A DNA stretch of 64,000 nucleotides from an uncultured Vibrio sp. GTDB lineage: Bacteria; Pseudomonadota; Gammaproteobacteria; Enterobacterales; Vibrionaceae. Of the stretch, positions 1-9,670 are shown in pieces. The notes under the pieces were generated by a model. That model worked only from the letters and a program-made list of their open reading frames with translations, was not told the origin of the DNA and made no database searches. Both the position numbers and the translations under genes were made by a program. The first letter of the stretch is position 1, and the number at the start of each line of letters is the position of its first letter. The DNA is taken from positions 32,596-96,595 of the forward strand of contig NZ_CANLBV010000003.1 of assembly GCF_947488985.1 (NCBI RefSeq). The letters run 5' to 3'.

Positions 1-692
1 TTATCATCTAAAGGAATACATGCTACGAGTTCGAGGCTCACATTCAAGAAGCGCTCTGTGACCAAAGTCAACTTTGCAAATAATTCTCTGCCTTCGCGGT
101 AACTTCTGACCATATTTGCAACGATTTTAAACCGTTGAACTTGATGTTCTCGGCTCAAAAGCTTAATCAGCGCGTAAGCATCGGTGATTGAGGTCGGTTC
201 ATCACACACCACCACAACCACATCTTGCGCCGCTCTTGAGAAGCTGACCACCATGTCCGAGATACCCGCAGCGGTGTCTACTAATAAGATATCCATCTCA
301 TCTTCAAGCGTACCAAATGCGCGAATCAAACCGGCATGCTGAGCGTGTGAAAGTTCTGTCATGCTCTGTGTACCAGACGTCGCGGGAATGATCTTGATTC
401 CGTGCGGGCCTTCTACAATTGCATCCTTAAGCTCACACTCACCAGCCAACACGTGCCCTAGGTTTCGTTTCGAGCGAATACCAAGCATGATATCGACGTT
501 AGCGAGCCCTAAGTCGGCATCCAATACCATAACTTTTTTGCCTTGGCGAGCCATGCAAATTGCCATGCCTAACGTCACATTAGATTTGCCAACGCCTCCC
601 TTACCACCGGTGACAGCGATAACTTTTGTTAGTGAAGGTTTGGTTAAGCGGCGGAGGCCGCTCGCTTGATCATGTATCATATTGTCATTCAT
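1..692 (-). CDS. flhG: FlhG (FleN), MinD-like ATPase, flagellar number regulator, 3' end outside window
   Basis: This is the N-terminal 230 or so residues of a ParA/MinD-family ATPase; the gene runs off the left edge. A deviant Walker A motif, GGKGGVGKSN, lies near residue 30, followed by MVLDADLGLANVD and LLVDTAAG as expected for MinD-type proteins. FlhG limits the number of polar flagella by opposing FlhF, and in Vibrio and Pseudomonas it also restrains FlrA/FleQ. It follows flhF by 12 bases, so it is probably the third gene of flhA-flhF-flhG. ATG at 692 was chosen; further in-frame ATGs lie just downstream, at about codon 5. Family certain; the C-terminal amphipathic helix cannot be seen here. 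Confidence 0.95.
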   Translation of the reverse strand, partial: MNDNMIHDQASGLRRLTKPSLTKVIAVTGGKGGVGKSNVTLGMAICMARQGKKVMVLDADLGLANVDIMLGIRSKRNLGHVLAGECELKDAIVEGPHGIKIIPATSGTQSMTELSHAQHAGLIRAFGTLEDEMDILLVDTAAGISDMVVSFSRAAQDVVVVVCDEPTSITDAYALIKLLSREHQVQRFKIVANMVRSYREGRELFAKLTLVTERFLNVSLELVACIPLDD

Positions 693-704
693 ATTTATCG
701 CCGC

Positions 705-2249
705 CTAGAGCCCTTCAGAATCGCTGTTCCAGTAATGAGGTTCATTCTCTTTTGATTGTTCTAATAACTCATTAGCCTTAGCAATCATATACTTTGGCTG
801 AGCTATAACGATATCTTCAGGAACTCGTTGACCATTTGCTATATAAGCAACGGGTAATGCATTTTGTATTACGACACTAATAAATTCACCAAGACTTAGC
901 GATTCATCGAGCTTTGTCAAGATGCACCCCGACAACGGGATTCTTCTAAAGTGTTCTATGGTTTCTTGCAGCACTTTGCGTTGCGCTGTAGCAGGCAGCA
1001 CAAGGTAACTATTGATAACGGAACCACTCTCTTGCATCAAGGTGTCTAGCTGCTCAGATAAGCGAACATCTCGCTGCCCCATGCCTGCCGTATCCACCAA
1101 AATGAGGCGACGATTACGTAACTGGTATATTACATCGGCCAATTCACGGGAATCTTTAGCGACTCTTACCGGACACCCCATAATTCGACCATAAATCGAT
1201 AGCTGTTCATGAGCACCGATTCGGTAGGTATCCGTAGTCACGAGCGCAACATTGTCTGCGCCATACTCCATCGCAGCGCGAGCCGCAAGCTTTGCAACGG
1301 TCGTGGTTTTACCGACACCAGTTGGACCAAGCAAGGCCACAATACCGCCGCGTTTCAAAATATCGGTTTGTGTTACGGCGATTTGGTCAGCAACTAAGGC
1401 CAGTAACGCCTTCCATGCACGTGCTGGCTTGGTATCTTCAGGGATGTAGCACGCCATCTGGTCGGCCAGCTCAGACGACACACCCATTCGTTCAAGGCGC
1501 TTGATTAGCATCGCTCTCAGGGGTTCACGACGTTCGACTTCTTGCCACATTAACCCAGACACTTGATGTTCTAACAGGCGACGAATTGAGGCCATCTCCT
1601 CACGCATCGTATCCATTTCGGTATCTGAACCTTTGGATTTTGCGCTGTCACGACCGCGATCATAACGAGTCGGGTCTAGGCGAGGTGCCGGACGCTCAAT
1701 TCTACGATCTTCAGCAATTAACTTGGATAAACCAGACTCTCGAGCAAACGCTGAATCGATATGGCTTCGCGGTTGCTGATGCCCAAGAGACTGCTGATTG
1801 CTATTGATCTGCTCACCATGAGGCTGATGGTTGCCACTAGACTGACGGTTTAGCAAGGCAGACAGTGAGTCTTTGTTTTCAGCACGATATTGCGGCTCTT
1901 CGCTTGCACCATGGCTATATTGCTTGAGCATGTTCGAAAAACGCTTGGTCATCGAACGCCCATCTTCAGTACTTGACTGTAGACTAACTTTGTCATCGTC
2001 TAACTGACGGCGTCCTGCCGGTGCAATGGAGGCCGCCATTTGCGTATACTGGCTTGGCGCAGGCTGCTGAGTGGCATTGGGTCTAGAGCTCTCCGTCGAT
2101 TGGTTCGATTCGCCCTCAATAGCGGCAACAATTTCTACGCCACCTGCGACCTTTTTGTTAGACATGATCACAGCCTCTGAGCCAAGTTCTTCCTTAACTT
2201 GGAGCAGAGCACTTCTCATATCTTTTGCAAAAAATCGTTTAATTTTCAA
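705..2249 (-). CDS. flhF: FlhF, SRP-type GTPase for polar flagellar placement
   Basis: This 514-residue SRP-family GTPase has a basic N-terminus (B domain), a long low-complexity Gln/Ser-rich linker (about 50-210), and N and G domains. G1 is GPTGVGKTT at 308-316, then DTYR 340-343, DTAG 386-389 and TKLD 445-448, the set shared with Ffh and FtsY. In Vibrio, FlhF marks the cell pole and recruits FliF to start flagellum assembly there. It lies 27 bases behind flhA and 12 bases before flhG, with which it works as an antagonistic pair. The start agrees with the conserved MKIKRFFAKDMR opening of the family. Confidence 0.97.
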   Translation of the reverse strand: MKIKRFFAKDMRSALLQVKEELGSEAVIMSNKKVAGGVEIVAAIEGESNQSTESSRPNATQQPAPSQYTQMAASIAPAGRRQLDDDKVSLQSSTEDGRSMTKRFSNMLKQYSHGASEEPQYRAENKDSLSALLNRQSSGNHQPHGEQINSNQQSLGHQQPRSHIDSAFARESGLSKLIAEDRRIERPAPRLDPTRYDRGRDSAKSKGSDTEMDTMREEMASIRRLLEHQVSGLMWQEVERREPLRAMLIKRLERMGVSSELADQMACYIPEDTKPARAWKALLALVADQIAVTQTDILKRGGIVALLGPTGVGKTTTVAKLAARAAMEYGADNVALVTTDTYRIGAHEQLSIYGRIMGCPVRVAKDSRELADVIYQLRNRRLILVDTAGMGQRDVRLSEQLDTLMQESGSVINSYLVLPATAQRKVLQETIEHFRRIPLSGCILTKLDESLSLGEFISVVIQNALPVAYIANGQRVPEDIVIAQPKYMIAKANELLEQSKENEPHYWNSDSEGL

Positions 2250-2276
2250 TTCGATCGTCCGTTCTAATTAGGCGGC

Positions 2277-4397
2277 TTAATTACCAACAGCTTGTACTAT
2301 ACGTATCTGCTTTTCGTCCGGTATCTCTTGGTAAGATAGTACTCTCAAGCTTGGAATCGTATTTTTCACGAACTTCGCCAGAGTCGAGCGTAATACCCCA
2401 GAAGTCAGTAACACCGCTGGCTCTCCTTTCAGCTCTTGCTCTTGTGTGGCGTGACTGAGGGAGGTCTGTAAACGTTCGGCCAAACCGGGTTCAATACCAG
2501 CAGACTCTCCGCCGGATGCTTGCATAGTTTGATGCAATATTTGTTCCAGCTCAGGGATCAAGGTTATAACGGGCAGTTCCGGCTCTATACCATTGATTTC
2601 TTGGACAATTAAGCGTTTCAAAGAGATTCGAACTGCAGCTGTTAAAATGTCAGGTTCTTGACTCTTGCTTGAGTACTCCGACAAAGTTTGCACTATCGTT
2701 CGGATATCACGAATTGGAATGGCTTCATTAAGGAGGTTTTGTAGTACTTTCACGACCACACCCAGTTGAAGTTGCTCAGGGACAAAGCCTTCGACTAGTC
2801 TAGGTGTTGAGCGGCTTAACATTTCCAATAGGTTCTGAACTTCTTCATGCCCAATGAGCTGCGACGCATTGTTGGTTAACAGTTGGCTGAGATGGGTTGC
2901 CAGCACAGTAGAGGAATCGACAACGGTATAGCCTAAAGCTTGTGCATGCTCACGCTGCTCTTCTCGAATCCAAACAGCTTCAAGGCCAAAAGCGGGATCG
3001 ATCGTTGGCTCGCCATCAATCATGCCGTAAACTTGTCCTGGGTTGATCGCGAGCTCCATATCAGGCTTGATTTCAGCCTCACCCACCGCAACGCCCATTA
3101 AAGTAATTCGGTAGCTGTTTGGAGTCAGCTCTAAGTTGTCGCGGATATGTACTGCTGGGATCAAAAAGCCAAAATCTTGAGATAGCTTTTTACGTACCCC
3201 TTTTACACGCTCCAACAATTCGCCACCTTGGTCTCTATCGACCAGAGGGATCAAACGGTAACCCACTTCTAAACCAATAATATCAACAGGTTGCACATCA
3301 TCCCAAGACAGTTCTTTTTGCGCTGTAGGGGCATCTCCATTGGCATCGATAGAGGCTGGAAGGTGTTTATCTTGCTCTTTTTTCTTGCTCTTTTTGTCGA
3401 TAAAGTAAGCCGTTGCTCCCGCAGCAATGGCAAGGCTCAAGAAAGAGAAGTGTGGCATACCGGGAACAATTCCCATCACGCCAAGGATACCTGCGGTGAT
3501 CATCAAAGCTTTTGGGTTATCAAACAACTGGAACACAAGCTGTTGTCCCATGTCTTCATCGGTATTTTGACGCGTTACCATCATCGCAGCCGCGATAGAC
3601 AGAAGTAGAGAGGGTATTTGTGCAACCAGACCATCACCGATAGTCAGTAGTGTGTAGATTTCAATTGCTTCACGAAAGCTAAGGTCGAACTGAACCATAC
3701 CAATGCTTAAGCCACCAATGATATTGATGAATAAGATCAAGATACCGGCGATCGCATCGCCTTTAACAAACTTGGAAGCACCGTCCATTGAACCGTAGAA
3801 ATCGGCTTCCTTAGTCACTTCAAAGCGTCGCAAGCGAGCCTGATCTTGGTCAATCAAGCCTGCATTCAAATCGGCATCGATGGCCATCTGTTTACCCGGT
3901 AAGGCATCCAATGTAAAACGTGCGCTCACTTCTGAGATACGGCCCGCACCTTTGGTAACAACCATGAAGTTGATGATCATCAAAATCAAAAACACCACTA
4001 AGCCAACCGCATAGTTCCCGCCGACAACGACGCTACCAAAGGCCTCAATAACGTTACCTGCCGCGTCACCACCGAAGTGACCATTGAGTAATACCACACG
4101 TGTCGAAGCAACGTTCAGGGCCAATCGCAACAGGGTCGCGATAAGCAGTACGGTCGGGAAGGCAGCAAAATCTAACGGCCTGCGAGTATAAACCGAAACC
4201 AATAGCACCACCATCGACAAGGCAATATTGAAGGTGAAGAACATATCCAACAAGAAAGCCGGAATAGGCAATACCACCATAGCAAGCGTTGCAAGCACCA
4301 TAACGGGCGCACCAATTGCGGGCATGGCACGGTTAGGAATTTTCGGTAGCTTGTCCGCAAAAGGCAGGGTGAATTTCATAAATCTAGACAGTTTCAC
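2277..4397 (-). CDS. flhA: FlhA, flagellar type III export gate protein
   Basis: This 706-residue protein has about eight N-terminal membrane segments (to roughly residue 330) and a large cytosolic C-domain. The FHIPEP signature region (LLRLALNVASTRVVL, about residue 90) and the conserved GKQMAIDADLNAGLIDQDQA stretch are clear. FlhA forms the nonameric ring below the export gate, docks chaperone-substrate complexes and couples proton flow to export. It heads flhA-flhF-flhG and is separated from flhB by about 200 bases holding a sigma-54 promoter. The flagellar gene context on both sides rules out an injectisome homologue. Confidence 0.98.
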   Translation of the reverse strand: MKLSRFMKFTLPFADKLPKIPNRAMPAIGAPVMVLATLAMVVLPIPAFLLDMFFTFNIALSMVVLLVSVYTRRPLDFAAFPTVLLIATLLRLALNVASTRVVLLNGHFGGDAAGNVIEAFGSVVVGGNYAVGLVVFLILMIINFMVVTKGAGRISEVSARFTLDALPGKQMAIDADLNAGLIDQDQARLRRFEVTKEADFYGSMDGASKFVKGDAIAGILILFINIIGGLSIGMVQFDLSFREAIEIYTLLTIGDGLVAQIPSLLLSIAAAMMVTRQNTDEDMGQQLVFQLFDNPKALMITAGILGVMGIVPGMPHFSFLSLAIAAGATAYFIDKKSKKKEQDKHLPASIDANGDAPTAQKELSWDDVQPVDIIGLEVGYRLIPLVDRDQGGELLERVKGVRKKLSQDFGFLIPAVHIRDNLELTPNSYRITLMGVAVGEAEIKPDMELAINPGQVYGMIDGEPTIDPAFGLEAVWIREEQREHAQALGYTVVDSSTVLATHLSQLLTNNASQLIGHEEVQNLLEMLSRSTPRLVEGFVPEQLQLGVVVKVLQNLLNEAIPIRDIRTIVQTLSEYSSKSQEPDILTAAVRISLKRLIVQEINGIEPELPVITLIPELEQILHQTMQASGGESAGIEPGLAERLQTSLSHATQEQELKGEPAVLLTSGVLRSTLAKFVKNTIPSLRVLSYQEIPDEKQIRIVQAVGN

Positions 4398-4483
4398 TAT
4401 GTTGTAGCTGTCTCTCTAAGCAAATAAATGCGTAGGTTTCAGCTTTGTGGGTTGCTATAGGCTTAGGTGTTTGGGGTTGATAC

Positions 4484-4500
4484 AGCAAACAGTATACCAA
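4484..4500 (-). promoter_or_regulatory. Sigma-54 promoter of flhA
   Basis: Read on the minus strand this is TGGTATACTGTTTGCT, with GG and GC separated by exactly ten bases as sigma-54 requires. It lies about 87 bases upstream of the flhA start. The element fits FlrC-dependent middle-gene expression; the activator site was not identified. Confidence 0.75.
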
Positions 4501-4595
4501 GATATCGCGTCAATTTATCGACACAGCTGCAATTAGTATATGAGCCGTCATGCCGCTATTATCAGGGTTGATGATGATCAACTCAAGCAATTGAT

Positions 4596-5726
4596 CTAAT
4601 GACGTAAATCTGGAGGGATCGGCATATTAGAATCTTGTAGTTTTGGTCGCTCCCCACCTCGCTTTCGGTACTGCTTAAGCTGGAACACATAGGCAAGCAC
4701 TTGAGCGACAGCGGTAAACAGACCGTCAGGAATTTGTTGTTCTAACTCAGTGGTATGGTATAGCGCCCTGGCTAAGGGTGGCGCTGGAACAATGTAGATA
4801 TCATTGGCGCGCGCAATTTCACGGATCTTCATCGCCATGTGATCGACCCCTTTCGCGACCACAACTGGCGCTTTGTCTTGCCCCTGCTTATAACGTAGCG
4901 CTACCGAAAAGTGATCCGGGTTGGTGACGATCACATCCGCTTGGGGCACATCAGCCATCATACGACGCTGCGCCGCTTCACGTTGCAGCATACGAATTCG
5001 GCCTTTCACTTCTGGCTTACCTTCGGTATCTTTGAATTCGTCTTTCACTTCTTGCTTGGTCATCTTCAACTGATCGGCGTGTTGCCAAATCTGAAATGGG
5101 ATATCAATGGCGACCACAATGAGTAATGAGCAGCTGATCAACAGAATAAAGTTAAGCAAGATATCCAAGGCATGGAAGATATTCTGAGGATATACATCCA
5201 TACTCAGCTGCATTAAATCGTGCTGGGAAGCCTGAATAAGATAAATCGCCATTCCCGATACTAAAGCCACTTTCAAGATAGATTTCACTAACTCAACCCA
5301 GCTTTGCAAACCAAACATTCGCTTGATGCCACTCAATGGGTTGAGCTTAGATGCCTTCGGCATCGCTGCTTGCATCGAGAAGTTAATCCCGCCCACACCT
5401 GCAGCGCCAATAACAGCTGCAACAAACAAGGTGATCAGAATTAGGAACAGCGGAAACAACAGGTTCACCAGTGCGCCACCAGCAATTTCAAGCAGCTTAT
5501 TGGTATCAAAGATCTCGTCGCGACTTAAAGAGAACAAACGCTGCATTGCCTCAAACAAAGCTTTAGCGATCGATTCACCGAACCACATTAACGCAATCGC
5601 GCCGACTATCAGTACCGACGCCGATGCCAGCTCTTTTGACCTTGCAATCTGCCCTTTTTCTTTGGCCTGTTGCAAGCGTTTGGGCGTGGCGTCTTCTGTA
5701 CGTTCTTGACCGTCTGACTCTGCCAT
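4596..5726 (-). CDS. flhB: FlhB, export gate and substrate-specificity switch protein
   Basis: This 376-residue protein has a hydrophilic N-terminus, four membrane segments (about 30-215) and a cytosolic autocleaving domain. FlhB cleaves itself between N and P of an NPTH motif, and with FliK it switches export from rod/hook to filament substrates. In this protein the motif reads NPDH (VTNPDHFSVAL, about residue 269), with Asp for the usual Thr; the cleaved N-P bond is kept. It is the last gene of the fliK-flhB run, 9 bases after fliR. The length and MAESDGQERTEDATPKR opening are typical. Confidence 0.97.
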   Translation of the reverse strand: MAESDGQERTEDATPKRLQQAKEKGQIARSKELASASVLIVGAIALMWFGESIAKALFEAMQRLFSLSRDEIFDTNKLLEIAGGALVNLLFPLFLILITLFVAAVIGAAGVGGINFSMQAAMPKASKLNPLSGIKRMFGLQSWVELVKSILKVALVSGMAIYLIQASQHDLMQLSMDVYPQNIFHALDILLNFILLISCSLLIVVAIDIPFQIWQHADQLKMTKQEVKDEFKDTEGKPEVKGRIRMLQREAAQRRMMADVPQADVIVTNPDHFSVALRYKQGQDKAPVVVAKGVDHMAMKIREIARANDIYIVPAPPLARALYHTTELEQQIPDGLFTAVAQVLAYVFQLKQYRKRGGERPKLQDSNMPIPPDLRH

Positions 5727-5735
5727 TACTGTCTC

Positions 5736-6518
5736 CTAGCAATCTAACCGGATTAGACGACACATCTGTTGCTCACCTTGTATCCAGAACAGTTCATAGT
5801 GGCTGAACAAGCCGCCAAGCAGGTACCAGCAAAGCAGCAAGCCCACCAGCAGTGCAAATGCAAAACCCAAAGAGAAAATATTCAGTTGCGGCGCGGCGCG
5901 CGTCATGACACCAAATGATAGATTAATCGTAAGTAGCGCGATGATGCCAGACAACGACATCGCTAACGCCGTTTTGAACATAATGCCGAGCCACAAGGCA
6001 AGCTCTCGATAATCCACTGCCGTTAATGAGCCGCTGCCAATGGGTAAAGTTTTAAAACTGAATATCACCAACTGCATCATTTTCAAGTGGCCATCAGTCA
6101 CTAAGAAAAACATGGTTGCGAGCATCATAAACAACTGACCAAGGACTGGCGTATTTTGGCCATTTGCAGGGTCAACCATAGAAGCGAAGCCCAAGCTCGA
6201 TTGCATACCTAAAATTTGACCGAGCATGACAAAGGTTTGGATCATAAACTGAGTCACAAACCCCATGGCAACTCCAATCACGATTTGCTCAAATACGGTT
6301 AAGAAACCTTGAAAAGACAGCAGTTCAATCTCTTTAGGAGCCGCAGGGATCACTGGCATCACCGCCAAGGTGATCGCCAAACCTAAATACAAACGAATAC
6401 GCGGCGACACAAAGCGGGCACCGGTTACTGTCATCACCATCAGCATCGCTGAGATACGAGTGTAAGGCCAAAAATAATTGGCTAACCACTCTAGTACAAG
6501 GCTTGTTGGGTACTCCAT
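5736..6518 (-). CDS. fliR: FliR, flagellar export gate membrane protein
   Basis: This 260-residue polytopic membrane protein has about six hydrophobic segments and is the normal length for FliR. FliR sits with FliP and FliQ in the helical export gate core inside the MS ring. Conserved features include the central region QFMIQTFVMLGQILGMQSSL and the LSFGVMTRAAPQLNIFSLGF stretch. It lies 6 bases behind fliQ and 9 before flhB, consistent with one transcript. The identity also follows from the fixed fliP-fliQ-fliR-flhB order. Confidence 0.97.
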   Translation of the reverse strand: MEYPTSLVLEWLANYFWPYTRISAMLMVMTVTGARFVSPRIRLYLGLAITLAVMPVIPAAPKEIELLSFQGFLTVFEQIVIGVAMGFVTQFMIQTFVMLGQILGMQSSLGFASMVDPANGQNTPVLGQLFMMLATMFFLVTDGHLKMMQLVIFSFKTLPIGSGSLTAVDYRELALWLGIMFKTALAMSLSGIIALLTINLSFGVMTRAAPQLNIFSLGFAFALLVGLLLCWYLLGGLFSHYELFWIQGEQQMCRLIRLDC

Positions 6519-6524
6519 AACCGT

Positions 6525-6794
6525 TTAATACAGCACTTGCGGTAAGCGTTCGATGAGCTCGAAAAAGAACTCCATCATCATCTGAGTCATCCAGTGTGCG
6601 AACAGCATCAACGCCAATAACGTTACGATCAAACGGGGCAAGAAACTCAACGTTTGTTCGTTGATAGAGGTCGCTGCTTGGAAAACCGCCACGACCAAAC
6701 CGATCAACAAACTGGGAATGATAATAGCGCACACCATGACCAATACCATCCACAGTGCGTCTCGGAATAAGTCTACGAATATTTCAGGATTCAT
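6525..6794 (-). CDS. fliQ: FliQ, flagellar export gate membrane protein
   Basis: This 89-residue protein has two hydrophobic helices and the standard opening MNPEIFVDLFRDALW. The reading frame extends 19 codons further upstream, but the usual FliQ length, and a GGGGGAAT ribosome site just before the ATG at 6794, decide this start. Several FliQ subunits wrap around FliP and FliR in the export gate. The gene sits between fliP and fliR with short spacing. Confidence 0.95.
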   Translation of the reverse strand: MNPEIFVDLFRDALWMVLVMVCAIIIPSLLIGLVVAVFQAATSINEQTLSFLPRLIVTLLALMLFAHWMTQMMMEFFFELIERLPQVLY

Positions 6795-6805
6795 TATTCC
6801 CCCAG

Positions 6806-7672
6806 CTACAAGGCAAAACTGCCGGCGAGTGTGGAGAGTATCAAGTTCCAACCATCAACGAGTACAAACAACATCAGCTTGAACGGCAGCGATACAATCA
6901 TAGGTGACAGCATCATCATACCCATCGCCATCAATACCGATGCCACGACTAAATCTATGATCAGAAACGGCAAGAACAGCATAAAACCAATCTGAAACGC
7001 TGTTTTTAGCTCTGAGGTGATAAACGCCGGAATCAACACCGCCATTGAGACATCTTCCGGGCGAGTGACTTCCGCTCCAGAGATCTCAACAAAGGTCTCA
7101 AGATCTTTGATCCGAGTCTGCTTCAGCATAAAGGACTTAATCGGCTCTTGTGCTACATTAAAAGCTTGGCGCGCCGATATTTGTTCGTTGAGGTATGGCT
7201 GAACCGCTTGCTCATTAACCTGATTGATCACCGGCGACATAATGAAGAAGGTTAAAAATATCGCAATACCAATAATCACTTGGTTAGAAGGTGTTTGTTG
7301 TAGGCCCATCGCCTGCCGCAAGATAGACATCACCACCACAATGCGGGTAAATGAGGTCATCAAAATCACCATCGCTGGCAAGAAGCCAAGCATGGTCATT
7401 AAAGCGAGGATTTGCAGGTTGACGGAGTAGTCTTCACCGCCATTGGCATTGGTGGTCATGGTAAAGGCAGGGATCCCGCCACCATTACCGGTTAAGCTCC
7501 CCGTCGTCATGGTTTGCGAAGTGGTTTGGTCATTTTCCATCGTGCTGAAGGTAATCGATTCAGAGCCCGCCGTATTGGCTGGGATGACAGTGCCATCTTC
7601 CGCTTGCGCCAATACCAAGCCACTGAATAAGATTGAACAGAGGAGAATAAGTAGGACCAACACTACTTTCAT
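6806..7672 (-). CDS. fliP: FliP, flagellar export gate pore protein
   Basis: This 288-residue protein begins with a cleavable-type signal peptide ([16 protein letters not shown], then SGLVLAQ). It carries the FliP family stretches [20 protein letters not shown] and [20 protein letters not shown] and has four membrane helices. FliP is the main subunit of the export gate. The frame stays open to an ATG at 7735, which would overlap fliO by 14 bases and add 21 polar residues before the signal peptide. I prefer 7672 because the signal peptide then starts at the N-terminus; neither start has a strong ribosome site. Confidence 0.9.
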   Translation of the reverse strand: MKVVLVLLILLCSILFSGLVLAQAEDGTVIPANTAGSESITFSTMENDQTTSQTMTTGSLTGNGGGIPAFTMTTNANGGEDYSVNLQILALMTMLGFLPAMVILMTSFTRIVVVMSILRQAMGLQQTPSNQVIIGIAIFLTFFIMSPVINQVNEQAVQPYLNEQISARQAFNVAQEPIKSFMLKQTRIKDLETFVEISGAEVTRPEDVSMAVLIPAFITSELKTAFQIGFMLFLPFLIIDLVVASVLMAMGMMMLSPMIVSLPFKLMLFVLVDGWNLILSTLAGSFAL

Positions 7673-7721
7673 CACACGCAAAGGTTCGCTTTGGTAAAAG
7701 TTAGATGGGTCCAAAAGTCCG

Positions 7722-8180
7722 TTACTTGTTTGCATCTTTTTTGATTAGCTGGGAAAGCTGACTTGAAAAGGTACTTTTTTCCAGCATCTCCTGAGTAATA
7801 GGTTTATCGAGCTTAGAGATTAGCTGAATCGATTGAGTGGTAATGCCAAGCAAAAACTGTTCATCTCCCGCTTGCACGATCACAATCCGCTCTTTAGTCC
7901 CAACAGGGATTTGCCTAACAATGACCAAACCTTGTTGGTTCGACATCGCAGGCACTTGCATTCGCTTCAATAACCAAGCAATAAATAAGATAAAGGCAAT
8001 AACGAAAATTAGCGACCCAAAAGTGGTCGCTAAATCAAGAGAAGGAGGCGCAGCTAAAGCGACAGAAGGCAGCGACAATAGCCCAAACCCGACGACTGCA
8101 CGTGATAAGCCTGCGACTCCACAAACGCCATTCGTTATTTGACGCAGTAAGCCCATCAAACGTTGAGGCGAAAAGATCAT
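7722..8180 (-). CDS. fliO: FliO, export gate assembly protein
   Basis: This 152-residue protein has a hydrophobic segment near residue 30, a second at about 52-68, and a small cytosolic domain with the family pattern LLKRMQVP ... [31 protein letters not shown]. FliO helps FliP fold and assemble during gate formation and is the least conserved member of the set. Its ATG overlaps the fliN stop codon (TAATG arrangement), suggesting translational coupling. Identity rests on the small domain and the gene order. Confidence 0.93.
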   Translation of the reverse strand: MIFSPQRLMGLLRQITNGVCGVAGLSRAVVGFGLLSLPSVALAAPPSLDLATTFGSLIFVIAFILFIAWLLKRMQVPAMSNQQGLVIVRQIPVGTKERIVIVQAGDEQFLLGITTQSIQLISKLDKPITQEMLEKSTFSSQLSQLIKKDANK

Positions 8181-8590
8181 TAACGCAGCTTCTTAATTCG
8201 TTCGGTTTGGCTGATAACGTCAGTCAAACGAATACCAAATTTGTCATTCACCACAACCACTTCGCCATGAGCTATCAAGGTGCCATTGACCATCACATCC
8301 AGTGACTCACCTGCAATTCTGTCCAGTTCAACAACCGAGCCTTGGTTGAGCTGAAGTAAGTTTCGAATGCTGATCTGAGAGCGGCCAACTTCCATTGAGA
8401 TAGTCACTGGAATGTCCATGATGGTATCCAGTTTACGACGCTCATCTTCAGAAATCGGAGACGATGAATCAGTTAGCTCATCAAGCGGTGCCGCGAGCAC
8501 ATCATCAACATCCACTGATGGCGCTAAAGGATCTTCACCAAGTGCAGCAGCCCATTCGTCTGCTAGCTTTTGATCTTCACTAGGTTCCAT
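8180..8590 (-). CDS. fliN: FliN, flagellar motor switch C-ring protein
   Basis: This 136-residue protein has an acidic variable N-terminus (to about residue 55) and a C-terminal SpoA domain (IMDIPVTISMEVGRSQISIR, then LLQLNQGSVVELDRIAGESLDVMVNG). FliN forms the bottom of the C ring with FliM, takes part in rotation switching and offers a dock for FliH. It lies 29 bases after fliM and overlaps fliO by one base. Confidence 0.97.
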   Translation of the reverse strand: MEPSEDQKLADEWAAALGEDPLAPSVDVDDVLAAPLDELTDSSSPISEDERRKLDTIMDIPVTISMEVGRSQISIRNLLQLNQGSVVELDRIAGESLDVMVNGTLIAHGEVVVVNDKFGIRLTDVISQTERIKKLR

Positions 8591-8619
8591 TACCCATTCC
8601 TATACTTTTATCTATTTTG

Positions 8620-9663
8620 CTATTCGTCATCATCGCTGTTTTCCAGTTCAGACATTAAGTCTTTACCTAGAAAAGCAAGATCAGTTTTGACCACATGCGG
8701 TCTTTGAATTTTTTCAGAAATTTGTACCGCAAGCTTCTCCCCCGAACGCCCCATTTTCACACGATAGGTCGGTAGTTCTTCGACAAACATGGTCGCGTGC
8801 TCTGGCATATTCATTGGGATAACATCACCAGGGCGCAGCTCCATCAGATCACGTAGGGAAATATCTTGCTCGAGCAAATTAACACGAAAGTTAACGGGCA
8901 CATCCATGATCTCATCACGCAGCGCAGTACTCCAACGAACATCGGCTTCCATCTTGTCAGACTGAACACCAGCATCGAGCAATTCACGGATCGGCTCAAC
9001 CATGGAATACGGCATCACTACGTGGAAGTCACCACCGCCGCCATCGACCTCAATATGGAATGAACTCACCACGATCACTTCGGTTGGGCTCACAATGTTC
9101 GCCATACTTGGGTTAACTTCTGCGTCCAAGTATTCAAACTCAACCCCCATCACTGGAGACCAAGCTTCTTTATAATCTTCAAATACGATTTTCAGCAGCA
9201 GCTGGATGATCCGCCTTTCGGTCGGAGTGAATTCACGGCCTTCAATTTTGGCGTGGAAACGGCCATCACCACCAAAAAAGTTTTCGACTAAAATGAAAAC
9301 CAGACGCGCTTCCATAGTGATTAGGGCAGTGCCTTTTAGCGGTCGAAAACGAACCATGTTTAAACTGGTGGGTACATATAAGGTGTTTTGGTATTCACCA
9401 AATTTCATCATCTGCACGCCATTGATCGACACTTCAGCCGTTTTACGAAGCATATTAAACAAACTTATCCGCATATGACGTGCGAAGCGCTCGTTAATCA
9501 GTTCAAGGGTCGGCATTCGACCACGGACGATTCGGTCTTGAGATGAAAAATCGAAATTGACCGCACTGTTAATCTCGGTTTCTAAGACATTTTCAACGTC
9601 TTCAACATCATCAACACCATGCAATAGTGCATCTATTTCATCTTGGCTTAATAAATCGGTCAC
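8620..9663 (-). CDS. fliM: FliM, flagellar motor switch protein
   Basis: This 347-residue protein starts with the CheY-binding peptide (LLSQDEIDALLHG, residues 4-16), followed by the FliG-binding middle domain and a C-terminal SpoA domain (MDVPVNFRVNLLEQDISLRD). Phospho-CheY binds the N-terminus to change rotation direction. It lies between fliL (7 bases) and fliN (29 bases). Length and motifs are standard. Confidence 0.98.
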   Translation of the reverse strand: MTDLLSQDEIDALLHGVDDVEDVENVLETEINSAVNFDFSSQDRIVRGRMPTLELINERFARHMRISLFNMLRKTAEVSINGVQMMKFGEYQNTLYVPTSLNMVRFRPLKGTALITMEARLVFILVENFFGGDGRFHAKIEGREFTPTERRIIQLLLKIVFEDYKEAWSPVMGVEFEYLDAEVNPSMANIVSPTEVIVVSSFHIEVDGGGGDFHVVMPYSMVEPIRELLDAGVQSDKMEADVRWSTALRDEIMDVPVNFRVNLLEQDISLRDLMELRPGDVIPMNMPEHATMFVEELPTYRVKMGRSGEKLAVQISEKIQRPHVVKTDLAFLGKDLMSELENSDDDE

Positions 9664-9670
9664 AAATTAC

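Noticed and set aside
361..669. Plus-strand open frame of 102 codons opposite flhG
   Set aside because: It is antisense to the conserved ATPase domain, with no ribosome site or recognisable protein features; the same holds for the many other antisense frames in the flagellar genes.
705..9663. Non-flagellar type III secretion system
   Set aside because: The export genes resemble injectisome genes, but the neighbours are all rod, hook, ring and switch genes.
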